From assembly GCA_900756035.1 (NCBI GenBank), contig CAAEIR010000049.1, forward strand, positions 1-33,951: 33,951 nt of DNA, given 5' to 3'. The notes beneath the pieces are model-generated. The model ran no database searches and was not told where the DNA came from. It worked only from the letters and a program-made list of their open reading frames with translations. This DNA comes from an uncultured Anaerostipes sp. GTDB lineage: Bacteria; Bacillota; Clostridia; Lachnospirales; Lachnospiraceae. Positions within the stretch are counted from its first letter, which is position 1, and each line of letters begins with the position of its first letter. Made by a program: the position numbers and the translations under genes. This document shows, piece by piece, positions 15,553-24,160 of this stretch.

Positions 15553-16848
15553 ATGGAACAATATGTCATTCGAGGTGGGAACCCATTGGTCGGTGAGGTA
15601 GTCATCGGCGGAGCAAAAAACGCAGCATTGCCGATTTTGGCAGCAGCAGTTATGACAGATGGAAAATGTATGATTGATAACATGCCGAATGTAAGAGATA
15701 TTAACGTATTACTTCAGGCAATGGAAGGAATTGGAGCAGAGATTGATAGAACCGGAGCACATGAAGTCACCATCAGTGGAAAAGGAATTCATCCGGAATG
15801 TGATGTAGATAACGAGTTTATTCGAAAAATAAGAGCTTCTTATTATTTGATAGGGGCTTTGCTTGGAAAATATAAGAGAGCAAGAGTGGCACTGCCGGGC
15901 GGATGTGAGATTGGAAGCCGTCCGATTGACCAGCATATCAAAGGATTTAAGATGCTGGGAGCAGAGATTGAGATTGAGAACGGAATGATTAGTGCGACAG
16001 CTGAGGAACTTCATGGAAGTCATATTTATATGGATGTTGTCTCTGTAGGAGCGACAATCAATGTGATGATGGCAGCATCTCTGGCGAAAGGCAGCACGAT
16101 TATTGAGAATGCGGCAAAAGAGCCTCACGTGGTGGATGTTGCAAACTTTTTGAACAGCATGGGAGCTAAGATCCGTGGGGCCGGAACAGATGTTATTAAG
16201 ATCAAAGGAGTGGAGCGCTTCGGAGATTGCCAGTATTCCATTATTCCTGACCAGATTGAGGCAGGAACATTTATGACTGCAGCAGTTGCCACAAAGGGCG
16301 ACATTACGATTAAGAATGTAATTCCGAAGCATTTGGAGGCAATCAGCGCAAAGCTTATGGAAATCGGAGCAGAAGTTGTGGAGTTTGATGATGCTGTCCG
16401 CGTGTCGGCGACAAAACGTCTGGAGTCTACAAATATTAAGACACTGCCATACCCTGGTTTTCCGACAGACATGCAGCCTCAGATGGCAGTTACACTGGCA
16501 CTTTCAAATGGAACCAGTGTAATTTCCGAGAGCATTTTCGAGAACCGATTCCGATATGTAGATGAACTGACAAAGATGGGAGCAACCATTCAGGTAGACG
16601 GAAGAACTGCAATTATTACCGGCGTGGAGAGTTTTACAGGAGCTGATGTTCAGGCACCGGATCTAAGAGCCGGAGCAGCGTTGGTTATTGCGGGATTGTC
16701 TGCAAAAGGATATACAACGGTCAGTGAAATTGGATATATTTATCGTGGATATGAGGAATTTGAGAAGAAATTAAAACAGCTTGGCGGAGAAATCCAGCTG
16801 GTTAATGATGAAAAAGAAATTGCTAAATTTAAATTAAAAATAGGATAA
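15553..16848 (+). CDS. murA: UDP-N-acetylglucosamine 1-carboxyvinyltransferase
   Basis: This is the 431-residue cytosolic enzyme that transfers enolpyruvate from PEP to UDP-GlcNAc, the first committed step of peptidoglycan synthesis. VIGGAKNAALPI holds the catalytic-site Lys. LPGGCEIGSRPIDQH holds the PEP-binding Cys that fosfomycin attacks, so the enzyme should be the Cys-type. The region YPGFPTDMQPQ and the C-terminal RAGAALVIAGL are typical. ATG 15553 is preferred for its spacing from GAGGTG at 15543-15548; ATG 15550 is the alternative. It is followed 20 bases later by a PsiE-like gene. Confidence 0.96.
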   Translation: MEQYVIRGGNPLVGEVVIGGAKNAALPILAAAVMTDGKCMIDNMPNVRDINVLLQAMEGIGAEIDRTGAHEVTISGKGIHPECDVDNEFIRKIRASYYLIGALLGKYKRARVALPGGCEIGSRPIDQHIKGFKMLGAEIEIENGMISATAEELHGSHIYMDVVSVGATINVMMAASLAKGSTIIENAAKEPHVVDVANFLNSMGAKIRGAGTDVIKIKGVERFGDCQYSIIPDQIEAGTFMTAAVATKGDITIKNVIPKHLEAISAKLMEIGAEVVEFDDAVRVSATKRLESTNIKTLPYPGFPTDMQPQMAVTLALSNGTSVISESIFENRFRYVDELTKMGATIQVDGRTAIITGVESFTGADVQAPDLRAGAALVIAGLSAKGYTTVSEIGYIYRGYEEFEKKLKQLGGEIQLVNDEKEIAKFKLKIG

Positions 16849-16868
16849 TACTAAGGAGAAGTGCCTGA

Positions 16869-17507
16869 ATGAGACAGTACCTGAAAAATGAAGTATTCAA
16901 AGTTTCCAAATGGGTGGAATTGGTTTTGTCAGTGATTATTACGATTGCAGTGATTGCGGGAACACTTTATCTGTTAGAGGATTTATTTCAGCTGGTTATG
17001 AACCACCCGGAGTCTAAGGATATTTATCAGTTTGTCGGCGTGGCGTTTAATCTGGTAATTTGTATTGAGTTTATTAAAATGCTTTGCAAACATACACCGG
17101 ATACTTTAATTGAGGTGTTGATGTTTGCCATTGCCCGCCAAATGATTGTAGAGCATACCAGTCCGGTAGAAAATCTTCTGGTGATTTCAGCGATTGCAAT
17201 TCTGTTTGCCATTAAAAAGTTCTTGTTCGGGAAATTTGATGATGTAGATAAGACGATTTTTCTGCCGCATCAGAAGATTTCCAGTATCAATGAATTAGTT
17301 CATGTCAACATTCCGGAAAAAATTCCGGGACAGACAATCGGTGATTTAATGACTCAATGGGTTGAAGAACATAATGAACCGATTCAAGTGGGGCTTTGCT
17401 ATTTCTTTTTAGGAGGTGCCCTGCGGATCAACAAAGTAAAATATGGGAAGATTTCGCAGATTGAAGTGATTCGGAGCAAACATGCACCGTTGATGCCGAG
17501 AGAATAA
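16869..17507 (+). CDS. PsiE-like membrane protein with transporter-associated C-terminal domain
   Basis: The protein has 212 residues. The N-terminal ~120 residues contain four hydrophobic helices (starting WVELVLSVIITIAVIAGTLYLLEDL) as in phosphate-starvation-inducible PsiE proteins. After FLFGKFDDVDKTIFLP, a soluble domain has ELVHVNIPEKIPGQTIGDLMTQWVEEHN and ends in GKISQIEVIRSK. This resembles the small transporter-associated (CorC/HlyC or TrkA_C-like) fold. The biochemical role is unknown. AAGGAGAAG at 16853-16861 supports the start. It lies downstream of murA and upstream of a terminator, so the two form a unit. Confidence 0.7.
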   Translation: MRQYLKNEVFKVSKWVELVLSVIITIAVIAGTLYLLEDLFQLVMNHPESKDIYQFVGVAFNLVICIEFIKMLCKHTPDTLIEVLMFAIARQMIVEHTSPVENLLVISAIAILFAIKKFLFGKFDDVDKTIFLPHQKISSINELVHVNIPEKIPGQTIGDLMTQWVEEHNEPIQVGLCYFFLGGALRINKVKYGKISQIEVIRSKHAPLMPRE

Positions 17508-17512
17508 AAATG

Positions 17513-17536
17513 GCCCGGAGGTCTTCGGGCTTTTTT
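17513..17536 (+). terminator. Rho-independent terminator after the PsiE-like gene
   Basis: GCCCGGA (17513-17519) pairs with TTCGGGC (17524-17530) around GGTC, followed by six T. It separates the murA unit from metK. Confidence 0.88.
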
Positions 17537-17635
17537 CAATTCAAAAGAATGGGTTCATTTCACGAATGTCCGCTTTAATTTCGGTACAAATATAAATTTA
17601 GCGAAAGATATATTAAAGATAGAAAGGATAGCAAA

Positions 17636-18820
17636 ATGGATAAGTTACTATTTACATCAGAGTCCGTTACAGAAGGACATCCTGATAAAATCTGTGACCA
17701 GATTTCTGATGCGATTTTAGATGCGCTTTTAGAACAGGATCCTATGAGCCGAGTGGCATGTGAGACATGCACTACGACAGGAATTGTAATGGTGATGGGT
17801 GAGATTTCTACAAAGGCTTATGTAGATATTCAGAAAATTGTGCGCGATACAGTCAGAGAGATTGGTTACACCAGAGGAAAATACGGATTTGATGCGGATA
17901 CCTGCGGAGTTATGACTGCGATTGATGAACAATCTGATGATATTGCCCTGGGTGTTGATAAGGCACTGGAGGCAAAAGAAAATCATATGACAGAGGATGA
18001 GATTGATGCCATTGGTGCAGGAGATCAGGGAATGATGTTTGGTTATGCGACGAACGAAACAGAAGAGTATATGCCGTATCCGATTTCTCTGGCACATAAA
18101 CTGGCAAGACAGCTTACAAAGGTAAGAAAAGACGGAACCCTTCCTTATTTAAGACCTGATGGAAAGACTCAGGTAACTGTGGAGTATGATGAGAATGGAA
18201 AACCGAGCCGTCTGGATGCGATAGTGTTATCTACACAGCATGATCCTGATGTAACACAGGAACAGATCCATCAGGATATTCAGAAAGCGGTATTTAACGA
18301 AATTCTTCCCCAGGACATGGTAGATGAAAAAACAAAATTCTTTATTAATCCAACCGGAAGATTTGTTATTGGAGGCCCTCACGGAGATGCCGGATTAACC
18401 GGAAGAAAAATTATCGTAGACACTTATGGCGGATATGCGCGTCATGGCGGCGGAGCATTTTCCGGTAAAGACTGCACAAAAGTTGACCGTTCAGCAGCAT
18501 ATGCAGCCCGCTATGTTGCAAAAAATATTGTTGCGGCGGGACTGGCAGAAAAATGCGAAATTCAGCTTTCTTATGCGATTGGTGTGGCAGAGCCGACTTC
18601 TATTATGGTTGATACTTTCGGAACCGGAACGAAATCAAACCAGGAATTGGTAGATTTGATTCGGGAACATTTTGACCTGAGACCGGCAGGAATTATTAAA
18701 ATGCTGGATCTGAGAAAACCGATTTATAAACAGACTGCAGCTTACGGTCATTTCGGAAGAAATGATCTGGATCTTCCATGGGAGAGACTGGATAAGGCAG
18801 AGCTGTTAAAGGAAAAATAG
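17636..18820 (+). CDS. metK: S-adenosylmethionine synthetase
   Basis: The 394-residue cytosolic enzyme makes AdoMet from methionine and ATP. The N-terminus FTSESVTEGHPDKICDQISD is textbook, and both family signatures are present: GAGDQGMMFGYA and GGGAFSGKDCTKVDRS. GAAAGGA sits ahead of ATG 17636. The 100-base upstream region shows no S-box (SAM-I) riboswitch core, so methionine-dependent control by that route is not supported. AdoMet is the donor for the two methyltransferases in the nearby mobile element. Confidence 0.97.
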   Translation: MDKLLFTSESVTEGHPDKICDQISDAILDALLEQDPMSRVACETCTTTGIVMVMGEISTKAYVDIQKIVRDTVREIGYTRGKYGFDADTCGVMTAIDEQSDDIALGVDKALEAKENHMTEDEIDAIGAGDQGMMFGYATNETEEYMPYPISLAHKLARQLTKVRKDGTLPYLRPDGKTQVTVEYDENGKPSRLDAIVLSTQHDPDVTQEQIHQDIQKAVFNEILPQDMVDEKTKFFINPTGRFVIGGPHGDAGLTGRKIIVDTYGGYARHGGGAFSGKDCTKVDRSAAYAARYVAKNIVAAGLAEKCEIQLSYAIGVAEPTSIMVDTFGTGTKSNQELVDLIREHFDLRPAGIIKMLDLRKPIYKQTAAYGHFGRNDLDLPWERLDKAELLKEK

Positions 18821-18906
18821 ATTCAGAAGAAAATGAAACAGTATCGGCGGAGATTAACCGTCTCTTAAATAGACTTCCATATTACAAACACTTAGGAGGG
18901 AAACGA

Positions 18907-20454
18907 GTGAAAAATGAGTTAGTGATTGTCATCGATTTTGGCGGACAGTACAACCAGCTTGTGGCACGGCGCGTTCGTGAATGTAATGTATACTGCGAGA
19001 TCTACTCTTACAAAATCGATATCGAAAAAATTAAAGCACTGAATCCGAAAGGAATTATTCTGACAGGAGGGCCAAATAGCTGCTATGAGGCGGACTCTCC
19101 AACTTATAGTAAGGAATTATTTGAACTTGGAATTCCGGTTCTTGGATTATGCTATGGTGCACAGTTAATGCAGCATATTCTTGGCGGAAAAGTTGAAAAG
19201 GCAGATGTCAGAGAGTATGGTAAGACAGAAGTTATCGTAGATCAGAAAAATTCTCCGATTTTTGCAGGAGTATCAGAGAAGACTATCTGTTGGATGAGCC
19301 ATTTTGACTATATTTCAAAGATAGCACCGGGATTTGAAATTACATCCCATACTGCAGATTGTCCAGTGGCATCTGCGGAAAATGCGGCAGAAAAGCTTTA
19401 TGCAATTCAATTCCACCCAGAGGTTCTTCATACGACAGAAGGTACTAAGATGCTTTCTAATTTCGTTATGAACGTATGTGGATGCAAGGGCGATTGGAGA
19501 ATGGATTCCTTTGTAGAAGAATCAATTAAGACAATTCGCGAAAAGGTTGGAGACGGACGAGTTTTATGCGCTTTATCCGGTGGAGTGGATTCTTCTGTAG
19601 CAGCGGTTATGCTGTCTAAGGCCATTGGAAAACAGCTCACCTGTGTTTTTGTGGATCATGGTTTACTTCGAAAAAATGAAGGTGATGAGGTTGAGGCTGT
19701 TTTCGGACCAGAGGGAGAGTATGATCTGAACTTTATCCGTGTGAATGCTCAGCAGAGATATTATGATAAATTAAAAGGTGTGGAAGAGCCGGAAGCAAAG
19801 AGAAAGATTATCGGAGAAGAATTTATTCGTGTCTTTGAGGAAGAGGCTAAGAAAATCGGAACAGTGGAATTCCTGGTACAGGGAACTATTTATCCGGATG
19901 TAGTAGAAAGTGGACTTGGCGGAGAATCCGCAGTTATCAAATCTCATCATAATGTGGGAGGACTGCCGGAACATGTGGACTTCAAAGAAATCATTGAACC
20001 GCTTCGAGATCTGTTTAAAGATGAAGTACGAAAAGCGGGATTGGAAATGGGACTGCCGGAATATCTTGTATTTCGTCAGCCATTCCCGGGACCGGGATTA
20101 GGAATCCGAATTATCGGAGAAGTTACAGAAGAGAAGGTTAAAATTGTGCAGGAAGCAGATGCAATTTACAGAGAAGAAATTGCAAATGCAGGATTGGATC
20201 GCTCAATCGGACAGTACTTCGCAGGTCTTACTAATATGAGATCGGTTGGAGTTATGGGAGATGAGAGAACCTATGACTATGCAGTGGCACTGCGAGCCGT
20301 TAACACAATCGACTTTATGACCGCAGAAGCAGCGGAAATACCATATGAAGTGCTCAATAAAGTCATGAGCAGAATAATTAATGAAGTAAGAGGCGTTAAT
20401 CGAGTCATGTACGATCTGACAAGTAAACCGCCTGGAACGATAGAGTTTGAATAA
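18907..20454 (+). CDS. guaA: GMP synthase (glutamine-hydrolysing)
   Basis: This 515-residue enzyme converts XMP to GMP with glutamine and ATP. The class I amidotransferase domain shows LGLCYGAQLM with the nucleophilic Cys and FHPEV with the His. The ATP-pyrophosphatase loop is CALSGGVDSSVAAVML, and the C-terminal dimerisation domain ends PPGTIEFE. GTG 18907 has GGAGGG at 18895-18900. The last codons carry the attachment core of the downstream element. Insertion leaves the protein sequence intact: the reading frame ends in TAA now and would end in TAG after excision. No purine riboswitch is seen in the 86-base upstream gap. Confidence 0.97.
   Translation: MKNELVIVIDFGGQYNQLVARRVRECNVYCEIYSYKIDIEKIKALNPKGIILTGGPNSCYEADSPTYSKELFELGIPVLGLCYGAQLMQHILGGKVEKADVREYGKTEVIVDQKNSPIFAGVSEKTICWMSHFDYISKIAPGFEITSHTADCPVASAENAAEKLYAIQFHPEVLHTTEGTKMLSNFVMNVCGCKGDWRMDSFVEESIKTIREKVGDGRVLCALSGGVDSSVAAVMLSKAIGKQLTCVFVDHGLLRKNEGDEVEAVFGPEGEYDLNFIRVNAQQRYYDKLKGVEEPEAKRKIIGEEFIRVFEEEAKKIGTVEFLVQGTIYPDVVESGLGGESAVIKSHHNVGGLPEHVDFKEIIEPLRDLFKDEVRKAGLEMGLPEYLVFRQPFPGPGLGIRIIGEVTEEKVKIVQEADAIYREEIANAGLDRSIGQYFAGLTNMRSVGVMGDERTYDYAVALRAVNTIDFMTAEAAEIPYEVLNKVMSRIINEVRGVNRVMYDLTSKPPGTIEFE
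20443..20453 (+). repeat. Attachment core, left (attL)
   Basis: GAGTTTGAATA covers the last codons of guaA (E-F-E-stop). The same 11 bases recur at 33254-33264 and the flanks differ on both sides, as expected for a site-specific recombination core. Confidence 0.8.
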
Positions 20455-20514
20455 TTCACACGATTTGACAAAGCCAGTATTTATGCGGGCTTCAAACAAA
20501 TTTGCTTAGTATCT

Positions 20515-20532
20515 GACAACAAAATGGCAACA
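20515..20532 (+). repeat. Integrase arm-type direct repeats, left end
   Basis: GACAACA (20515-20521) and GGCAACA (20526-20532) repeat with an 11-bp period, about one helical turn, 62 bases inside attL. A matching pair sits at the right end. Pairs like this are bound by the N-terminal arm-binding domain of Tn916-type integrases. Confidence 0.6.
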
Positions 20533-20582
20533 TTTTGTGGTTATTCAGTGAATAAAAATTTTATTTCATAACGTATATAAAG

Positions 20583-20634
20583 AAACCTTACTGATTTTCA
20601 GAAGTAAAAAACTGAATATCGGTAAGGTTTTTCT
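20583..20634. terminator. Terminator of the repressor gene
   Basis: AAACCTTACTGATTTTCAG (20583-20601) pairs with CTGAATATCGGTAAGGTTT (20612-20630), with a few mismatches. A-rich and T-rich flanks allow it to work for the minus-strand repressor gene and for read-through from guaA. Confidence 0.7.
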
Positions 20635-20648
20635 ATTTTCTTCTTTTA

Positions 20649-21170
20649 TTATTCTTTTTTAGTCAATTCTTTTACGAGGTAATCACTCAATTCCTGAGAT
20701 GGTACCTTGGCATGTTTCTGGTAAGTATCCAGTTCCGGGTACTTATATCTCCATTTATCATATTCTTCCTTGCTGATATCACCGTTTTCCAGCTTGTCAG
20801 CCTGTTCCATCCATGCACGAAGCATTTCATCGACAGAGGAGCCGGGAGTAGATATGGAACGGTCAAGGCAGAGATAAGGCTGCCCATCTACATTTTTCAC
20901 CTTTAGACCATATATATCTTCCAGTGCAAATAGTGTATGCATCAGACCTATGTGAGTATCAATATCAGGCACTGTTAAAGCATGAGTATTGACATCGAAG
21001 ATCTGAGACATTTGTTTTACAAGATCAATCTTAGGAACTCTGGCTTCAGATTCATACTGAGCCATGCGGACATCTGAGGTTTTTCCCATGAATCCCAGTT
21101 GTTCTCCGAGTTGCTTTTGAGTCATGCCCTTGCGGTTGCGAAAAAATTTGATACGTTGTCCGATTGCCAT
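20649..21170 (-). CDS. XRE-family (cI-like) transcriptional repressor of the element
   Basis: The protein has 173 residues. The N-terminal HTH reads IGQRIKFFRNRKGMTQKQLGEQLG and continues to RMAQYESEARVPK, the classic XRE pattern. The C-terminal part (GSSVDEMLRAWMEQADKLENGDISKEEYDKW) resembles the C-terminus of repressors from mobile elements of Firmicutes; no peptidase catalytic pair was recognised. ATG 21170 is the start because AAGGAGG lies nine bases upstream; an ATG 27 bases further out lacks one. It is transcribed away from xis-int, with operator-like inverted repeats between them, so it probably represses excision and its own synthesis. Confidence 0.85.
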   Translation of the reverse strand: MAIGQRIKFFRNRKGMTQKQLGEQLGFMGKTSDVRMAQYESEARVPKIDLVKQMSQIFDVNTHALTVPDIDTHIGLMHTLFALEDIYGLKVKNVDGQPYLCLDRSISTPGSSVDEMLRAWMEQADKLENGDISKEEYDKWRYKYPELDTYQKHAKVPSQELSDYLVKELTKKE

Positions 21171-21250
21171 TTTTGTTTGCCTCCTTATAGTGGTCATTCA
21201 TGTTGCCATAATTAATTGTGATAGGAAATAAAACAATTCTGTTTAGGTTC

Positions 21251-21279
21251 AGTATAGCATGAGCAATTTTGGATAGCAA
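21251..21279 (-). promoter_or_regulatory. Promoter of the repressor gene
   Basis: On the minus strand TTGCTA (plus-strand 21274-21279) and TATACT (21251-21256) are 17 bases apart. The operator half-site at 21240-21249 falls on the likely transcription start. Confidence 0.6.
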
Positions 21280-21321
21280 GAAGAACTTAAACAAAAAAAT
21301 TTAATATTCTCGTCAAACCAC

Positions 21322-21350
21322 TTGACTTAAATTAAAATGTTTAGTATCAT
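21322..21350 (+). promoter_or_regulatory. Promoter of the xis-int-mob operon
   Basis: TTGACT (21322-21327) and TATCAT (21345-21350) are 17 bases apart, 53 bases before the xis start. Operator half-sites overlap the spacer end and the likely start point. Confidence 0.6.
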
Positions 21351-21403
21351 GCAAGCGTAACAACCTAAACAAATTACGTTAAGATAGAAAGGAGAGATGC
21401 GAT

Positions 21404-21586
21404 GTGACGAACAGAACCTTTATGACAGTAGAAGAAGTTGCAGCAGAACTGGGTGTTTCCAAGTCTTATGCTTATAAGATTGTCAAACAGTTAAATGATG
21501 AATTACAGAAGCTAGGTTATCTTACTGTAGCTGGCAGAGTAAACACCAATTATTTTCGCAAAAAAGTATGTTACAGCGAAATGTAA
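21404..21586 (+). CDS. Excisionase-like helix-turn-helix protein
   Basis: This 60-residue DNA-binding protein reads FMTVEEVAAELGVSKSYAYKIVKQLNDELQ, a MerR/HTH_17-type helix-turn-helix, followed by a short wing-like tail (GYLTVAGRVNTNYFRKK). It has the size and position of a recombination directionality factor immediately before the integrase gene. GTG 21404 is used; GGAGAG lies nine bases before it, and the ATG at 21401 is followed at once by a stop. It should favour excision by bending DNA near the attachment site. Confidence 0.75.
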   Translation: MTNRTFMTVEEVAAELGVSKSYAYKIVKQLNDELQKLGYLTVAGRVNTNYFRKKVCYSEM

Positions 21587-21607
21587 GAGAAAGAGAGGAG
21601 AATTTGT

Positions 21608-22708
21608 ATGAGTATTTACAAAGATAATGTCACTGGGAAGTGGCGAGTAGTTTATCGGTATACTGACTGGACAGGGAAAACGAAACAGACTTCAAAACGA
21701 GGATTTACTACGAAGCGAGAAGCGCAGATGTGGGAACACGAACAAATGTTAAAGCATGATGCAAAACTGGATATGACTTTCGCAAGTTTTTATGAAATCT
21801 ATGTAGAAGATAAAAAGGAACGAATCCGGGATAACACATGGGGAACTAAGAATAATATTGCCAGAACAAAAATTCTTCCATACTTTGGGGAGAGAAAGAT
21901 TGCAGAAATTGAACCAAAAGATGTGATTGCATGGCAGAATCATTTGCTTGCATTTAAGAGAGCGAATGGAAAAGGGTATTCTGCTTCATATCTGCGGAAA
22001 ATCCACAGCCAGTTAAGTGCTATTTTCAATCATGCAGTTGATTTTTATCATTTGCCTTCTAATCCGGCACAGAAAGCTGGAAATATAGCAATAGAGGAAT
22101 ATAAGGAAATGTTGTTCTGGACGAAAGAAGAGTATTTGAAATTTGCAGATGTGATGATGGATAAACCAGTTTCTTACTACGCTTATGAAATGCTTTATTG
22201 GTGTGGTATCCGTGAAGGAGAGTTGCTTGCCCTGACACCAGCGGATTTTGATTTTACAACGCATACACTGCGAATTAATAAATCATATCAAAGATTAAAC
22301 CGGGAAGATGTGATTACCCCGCCAAAGACATTTAAAAGTAACAGATTTATCAAGATGCCACAATTTATATGTGATGAGATGCAGGATTATATGGGAATGC
22401 TTTACGGTCTGAAGGAAGATGAAAGAATTTTCACAATTTCCAAATCTTATCTGCATCATGAAATGAACAGAGGATCAAAAGTGTCTGGGGTGAAGCGAAT
22501 CCGTGTGCATGATTTGAGACATTCCCATGTATCGTTATTGATCAATATGGGATTTACGGTATTGGCAATCGCAGACCGAATGGGACATGAGAGCATTGAT
22601 ATCACTTACCGATATGCGCATCTGTTTCCAAGTGAGCAGACACAGATGGCAGAACAGTTGGATATTGAAAGGATGGAAAAATTAAATGGAGAAAAATCTG
22701 GACAGTAA
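21608..22708 (+). CDS. int: Tyrosine-type site-specific integrase
   Basis: The 366-residue recombinase has an N-terminal arm-binding region (SIYKDNVTGKWRVVYRYTDW), a SAM-like core-binding domain (FASFYEIYVEDKKERIRDNT and on), and a C-terminal catalytic domain. Catalytic residues are R202 in CGIREGE, H301 and R304 in HDLRHSH, H327 in MGHES and the nucleophile Y336 in TYRYAH. All are intact, so the enzyme should be active. GAGAGGAG upstream supports the start. It lies 1.2 kb from guaA and should act on the GAGTTTGAATA core. Its stop overlaps the next gene by 23 bases. Confidence 0.94.
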   Translation: MSIYKDNVTGKWRVVYRYTDWTGKTKQTSKRGFTTKREAQMWEHEQMLKHDAKLDMTFASFYEIYVEDKKERIRDNTWGTKNNIARTKILPYFGERKIAEIEPKDVIAWQNHLLAFKRANGKGYSASYLRKIHSQLSAIFNHAVDFYHLPSNPAQKAGNIAIEEYKEMLFWTKEEYLKFADVMMDKPVSYYAYEMLYWCGIREGELLALTPADFDFTTHTLRINKSYQRLNREDVITPPKTFKSNRFIKMPQFICDEMQDYMGMLYGLKEDERIFTISKSYLHHEMNRGSKVSGVKRIRVHDLRHSHVSLLINMGFTVLAIADRMGHESIDITYRYAHLFPSEQTQMAEQLDIERMEKLNGEKSGQ

Positions 22709-23009
22709 AGGAAGATGGAGAAACAAAATCGTAGCATTCCGGGTATCACCGGAAGAAGCAGAGCAGATTGATGCATGTGTCCGATTGTCAGGACTTAGCA
22801 AGCAGGACTATATCACAAAACGATTAACTGATCGGGAAATTGTGGTACAGGGAAATCCAAGAGTGTATAAAGCATTGCGAAATCAGATGGTAGAGATTTA
22901 TGAAGAATTGAAACATCTGGAAAAATGCAGTGAGGAAAACGAAGAGTTGCTGAGTACCCTGAGATTGGTCGCAGAGACATTGTATGGATTGAAAGGGGAA
23001 AATGAATGA
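22686..23009 (+). CDS. MobC-like mobilization accessory protein
   Basis: The protein has 107 residues. The N-terminal RWRNKIVAFRVSPEEAEQIDACVRLSGLSKQDYITKRL is the ribbon-helix-helix pattern of MobC and related relaxosome proteins. The C-terminal half is helical (MVEIYEELKHLEKCSEENEELL). Such proteins bind oriT and help the relaxase gain access to nic. The start overlaps int, with weak GGATGG upstream. It overlaps the next gene by ATGA. The relaxase gene is 2.2 kb further on, with the oriT candidate in front of it. Confidence 0.75.
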   Translation: MEKNLDSKGRWRNKIVAFRVSPEEAEQIDACVRLSGLSKQDYITKRLTDREIVVQGNPRVYKALRNQMVEIYEELKHLEKCSEENEELLSTLRLVAETLYGLKGENE

Positions 23010-24160
23010 CAGCAAAAGAAAAAATGACTGTTCCGATTGCATCTGTTGGCGCAGATGTGGAACAGCCATCAAGTAATAAATTAACCAACCAAAGTATAGC
23101 AGATTTGCCCGGTAAGGGCAATCTGCAAGCCACAAATAATGCGGAAAATACAGCAAAATCAGCAAATAAAAAGAATCCAGATGATCTGGAAACAGTTTCT
23201 ATGATGGAATTATACGACACCGCATATCCACCAAAACTGCCGATTATAGATGGACTTCTATATAACGGAACGTACCTGTTTGTTGGTTCGCCGAAAATTG
23301 GAAAATCATTCTTTATGGCACAGATCGGGTATCACATCAGTAAAGGACTTCCATTGTGGGGCTTTTCAGTCAGACAGGGAACGGTTCTGTATCTGGCATT
23401 GGAAGATGATTATGCAAGGTTGCAAAAGCGGTTATCACAGATGTTTGGAATGGAAGGCAGTGAGAATTTTTATTTCGCTACAAAATCAAAATCGCTCAAT
23501 GACGGACTGGAAAGGCAGCTTGTAACATTTGTGACGGAGCATAAAGACGCAAGACTGATTATCATTGATACTCTTCAGAAAGTGCGTGAGGTTGGTGGCG
23601 ATAAATTCAGTTACGCCAGTGATTATGAGATTGTAACGAAGCTGAAAGCGTTCAGTGATAAATATGGTATCTGCTTTCTGGTTGTGCATCATACAAGGAA
23701 AATGGAATCTTCAGATAGTTTTGATATGATTTCTGGCACGAATGGATTGCTTGGAGCTGCGGATGGAGCATTCGTCATGCAGAAAGAAAAACGGACAGAT
23801 AATAAGGCAGTTCTGGAAGTGGCAGGGCGTGACCAGCAGGATCAGAAACTGTGGTTGAATTTTAATCGGGAGAGATGTGTCTGGGAACTTACCAAGACAG
23901 AAACAGAACTTTGGAAAGAACCAGAAGATCCAGTGTTGGAAAAAATCAAAGAACTTGTAACAGAAACTACGCCAGAGTGGGCAGGAACAGCAACAGAGCT
24001 TGTGGAAGTATTGCAGGTGGAAATGCAGCCGAACGCATTATCACGAAAATTAAATGTCAGCCTGGAACGATTGATTCTGGAATATGGAATCCAGTATAAA
24101 GCGGAACGAGGACATGATGGAAGAAAGATCAGATTAACTTTTGTCGGAAAACAAGCGTGA
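23006..24160 (+). CDS. RepA-like RecA-fold ATPase / putative replicative helicase
   Basis: The protein has 384 residues. A polar N-terminal extension (~60 residues) precedes a RecA-type ATPase core. Walker A is GSPKIGKS (94-101), Walker B is LIIIDTLQKV, and LVVHHTRK holds the sensor His, as in RepA/AAA_25 hexameric helicases of mobilizable plasmids. The C-terminal ~80 residues look like a winged-helix module (ATELVEVLQVEMQPNALSRKLN). It is the likely replication or mobilization helicase of the excised element. A cluster of inverted 9-bp iterons overlaps its last codons and runs downstream. It starts in the ATGA overlap with the MobC-like gene. Confidence 0.8.
   Translation: MTAKEKMTVPIASVGADVEQPSSNKLTNQSIADLPGKGNLQATNNAENTAKSANKKNPDDLETVSMMELYDTAYPPKLPIIDGLLYNGTYLFVGSPKIGKSFFMAQIGYHISKGLPLWGFSVRQGTVLYLALEDDYARLQKRLSQMFGMEGSENFYFATKSKSLNDGLERQLVTFVTEHKDARLIIIDTLQKVREVGGDKFSYASDYEIVTKLKAFSDKYGICFLVVHHTRKMESSDSFDMISGTNGLLGAADGAFVMQKEKRTDNKAVLEVAGRDQQDQKLWLNFNRERCVWELTKTETELWKEPEDPVLEKIKELVTETTPEWAGTATELVEVLQVEMQPNALSRKLNVSLERLILEYGIQYKAERGHDGRKIRLTFVGKQA

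Larger units (their letters stand above)
21240..21371. promoter_or_regulatory. Operator cluster for the XRE repressor
   Basis: TGTTTAGGTT (21240-21249) and its near-complement AACTTAAACA (21284-21293) flank the repressor promoter. TGTTTAG (21338-21344) and AACCTAAACA (21362-21371) flank the -10 and start region of the xis-int promoter. The two inverted pairs share one consensus, so one repressor could control both promoters. Confidence 0.6.

Noticed and set aside
15709..16332. 207-codon minus-strand reading frame inside murA
   Set aside because: It is antisense to a certain gene, with Cys/Ser/His-rich composition typical of a shadow frame.
17537..17635. S-box (SAM) riboswitch before metK
   Set aside because: The leader is only about 100 bases and has no S-box core or terminator/antiterminator pair.
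18821..18906. Purine or guanidine riboswitch before guaA
   Set aside because: The 86-base gap has no recognisable conserved junction sequences.
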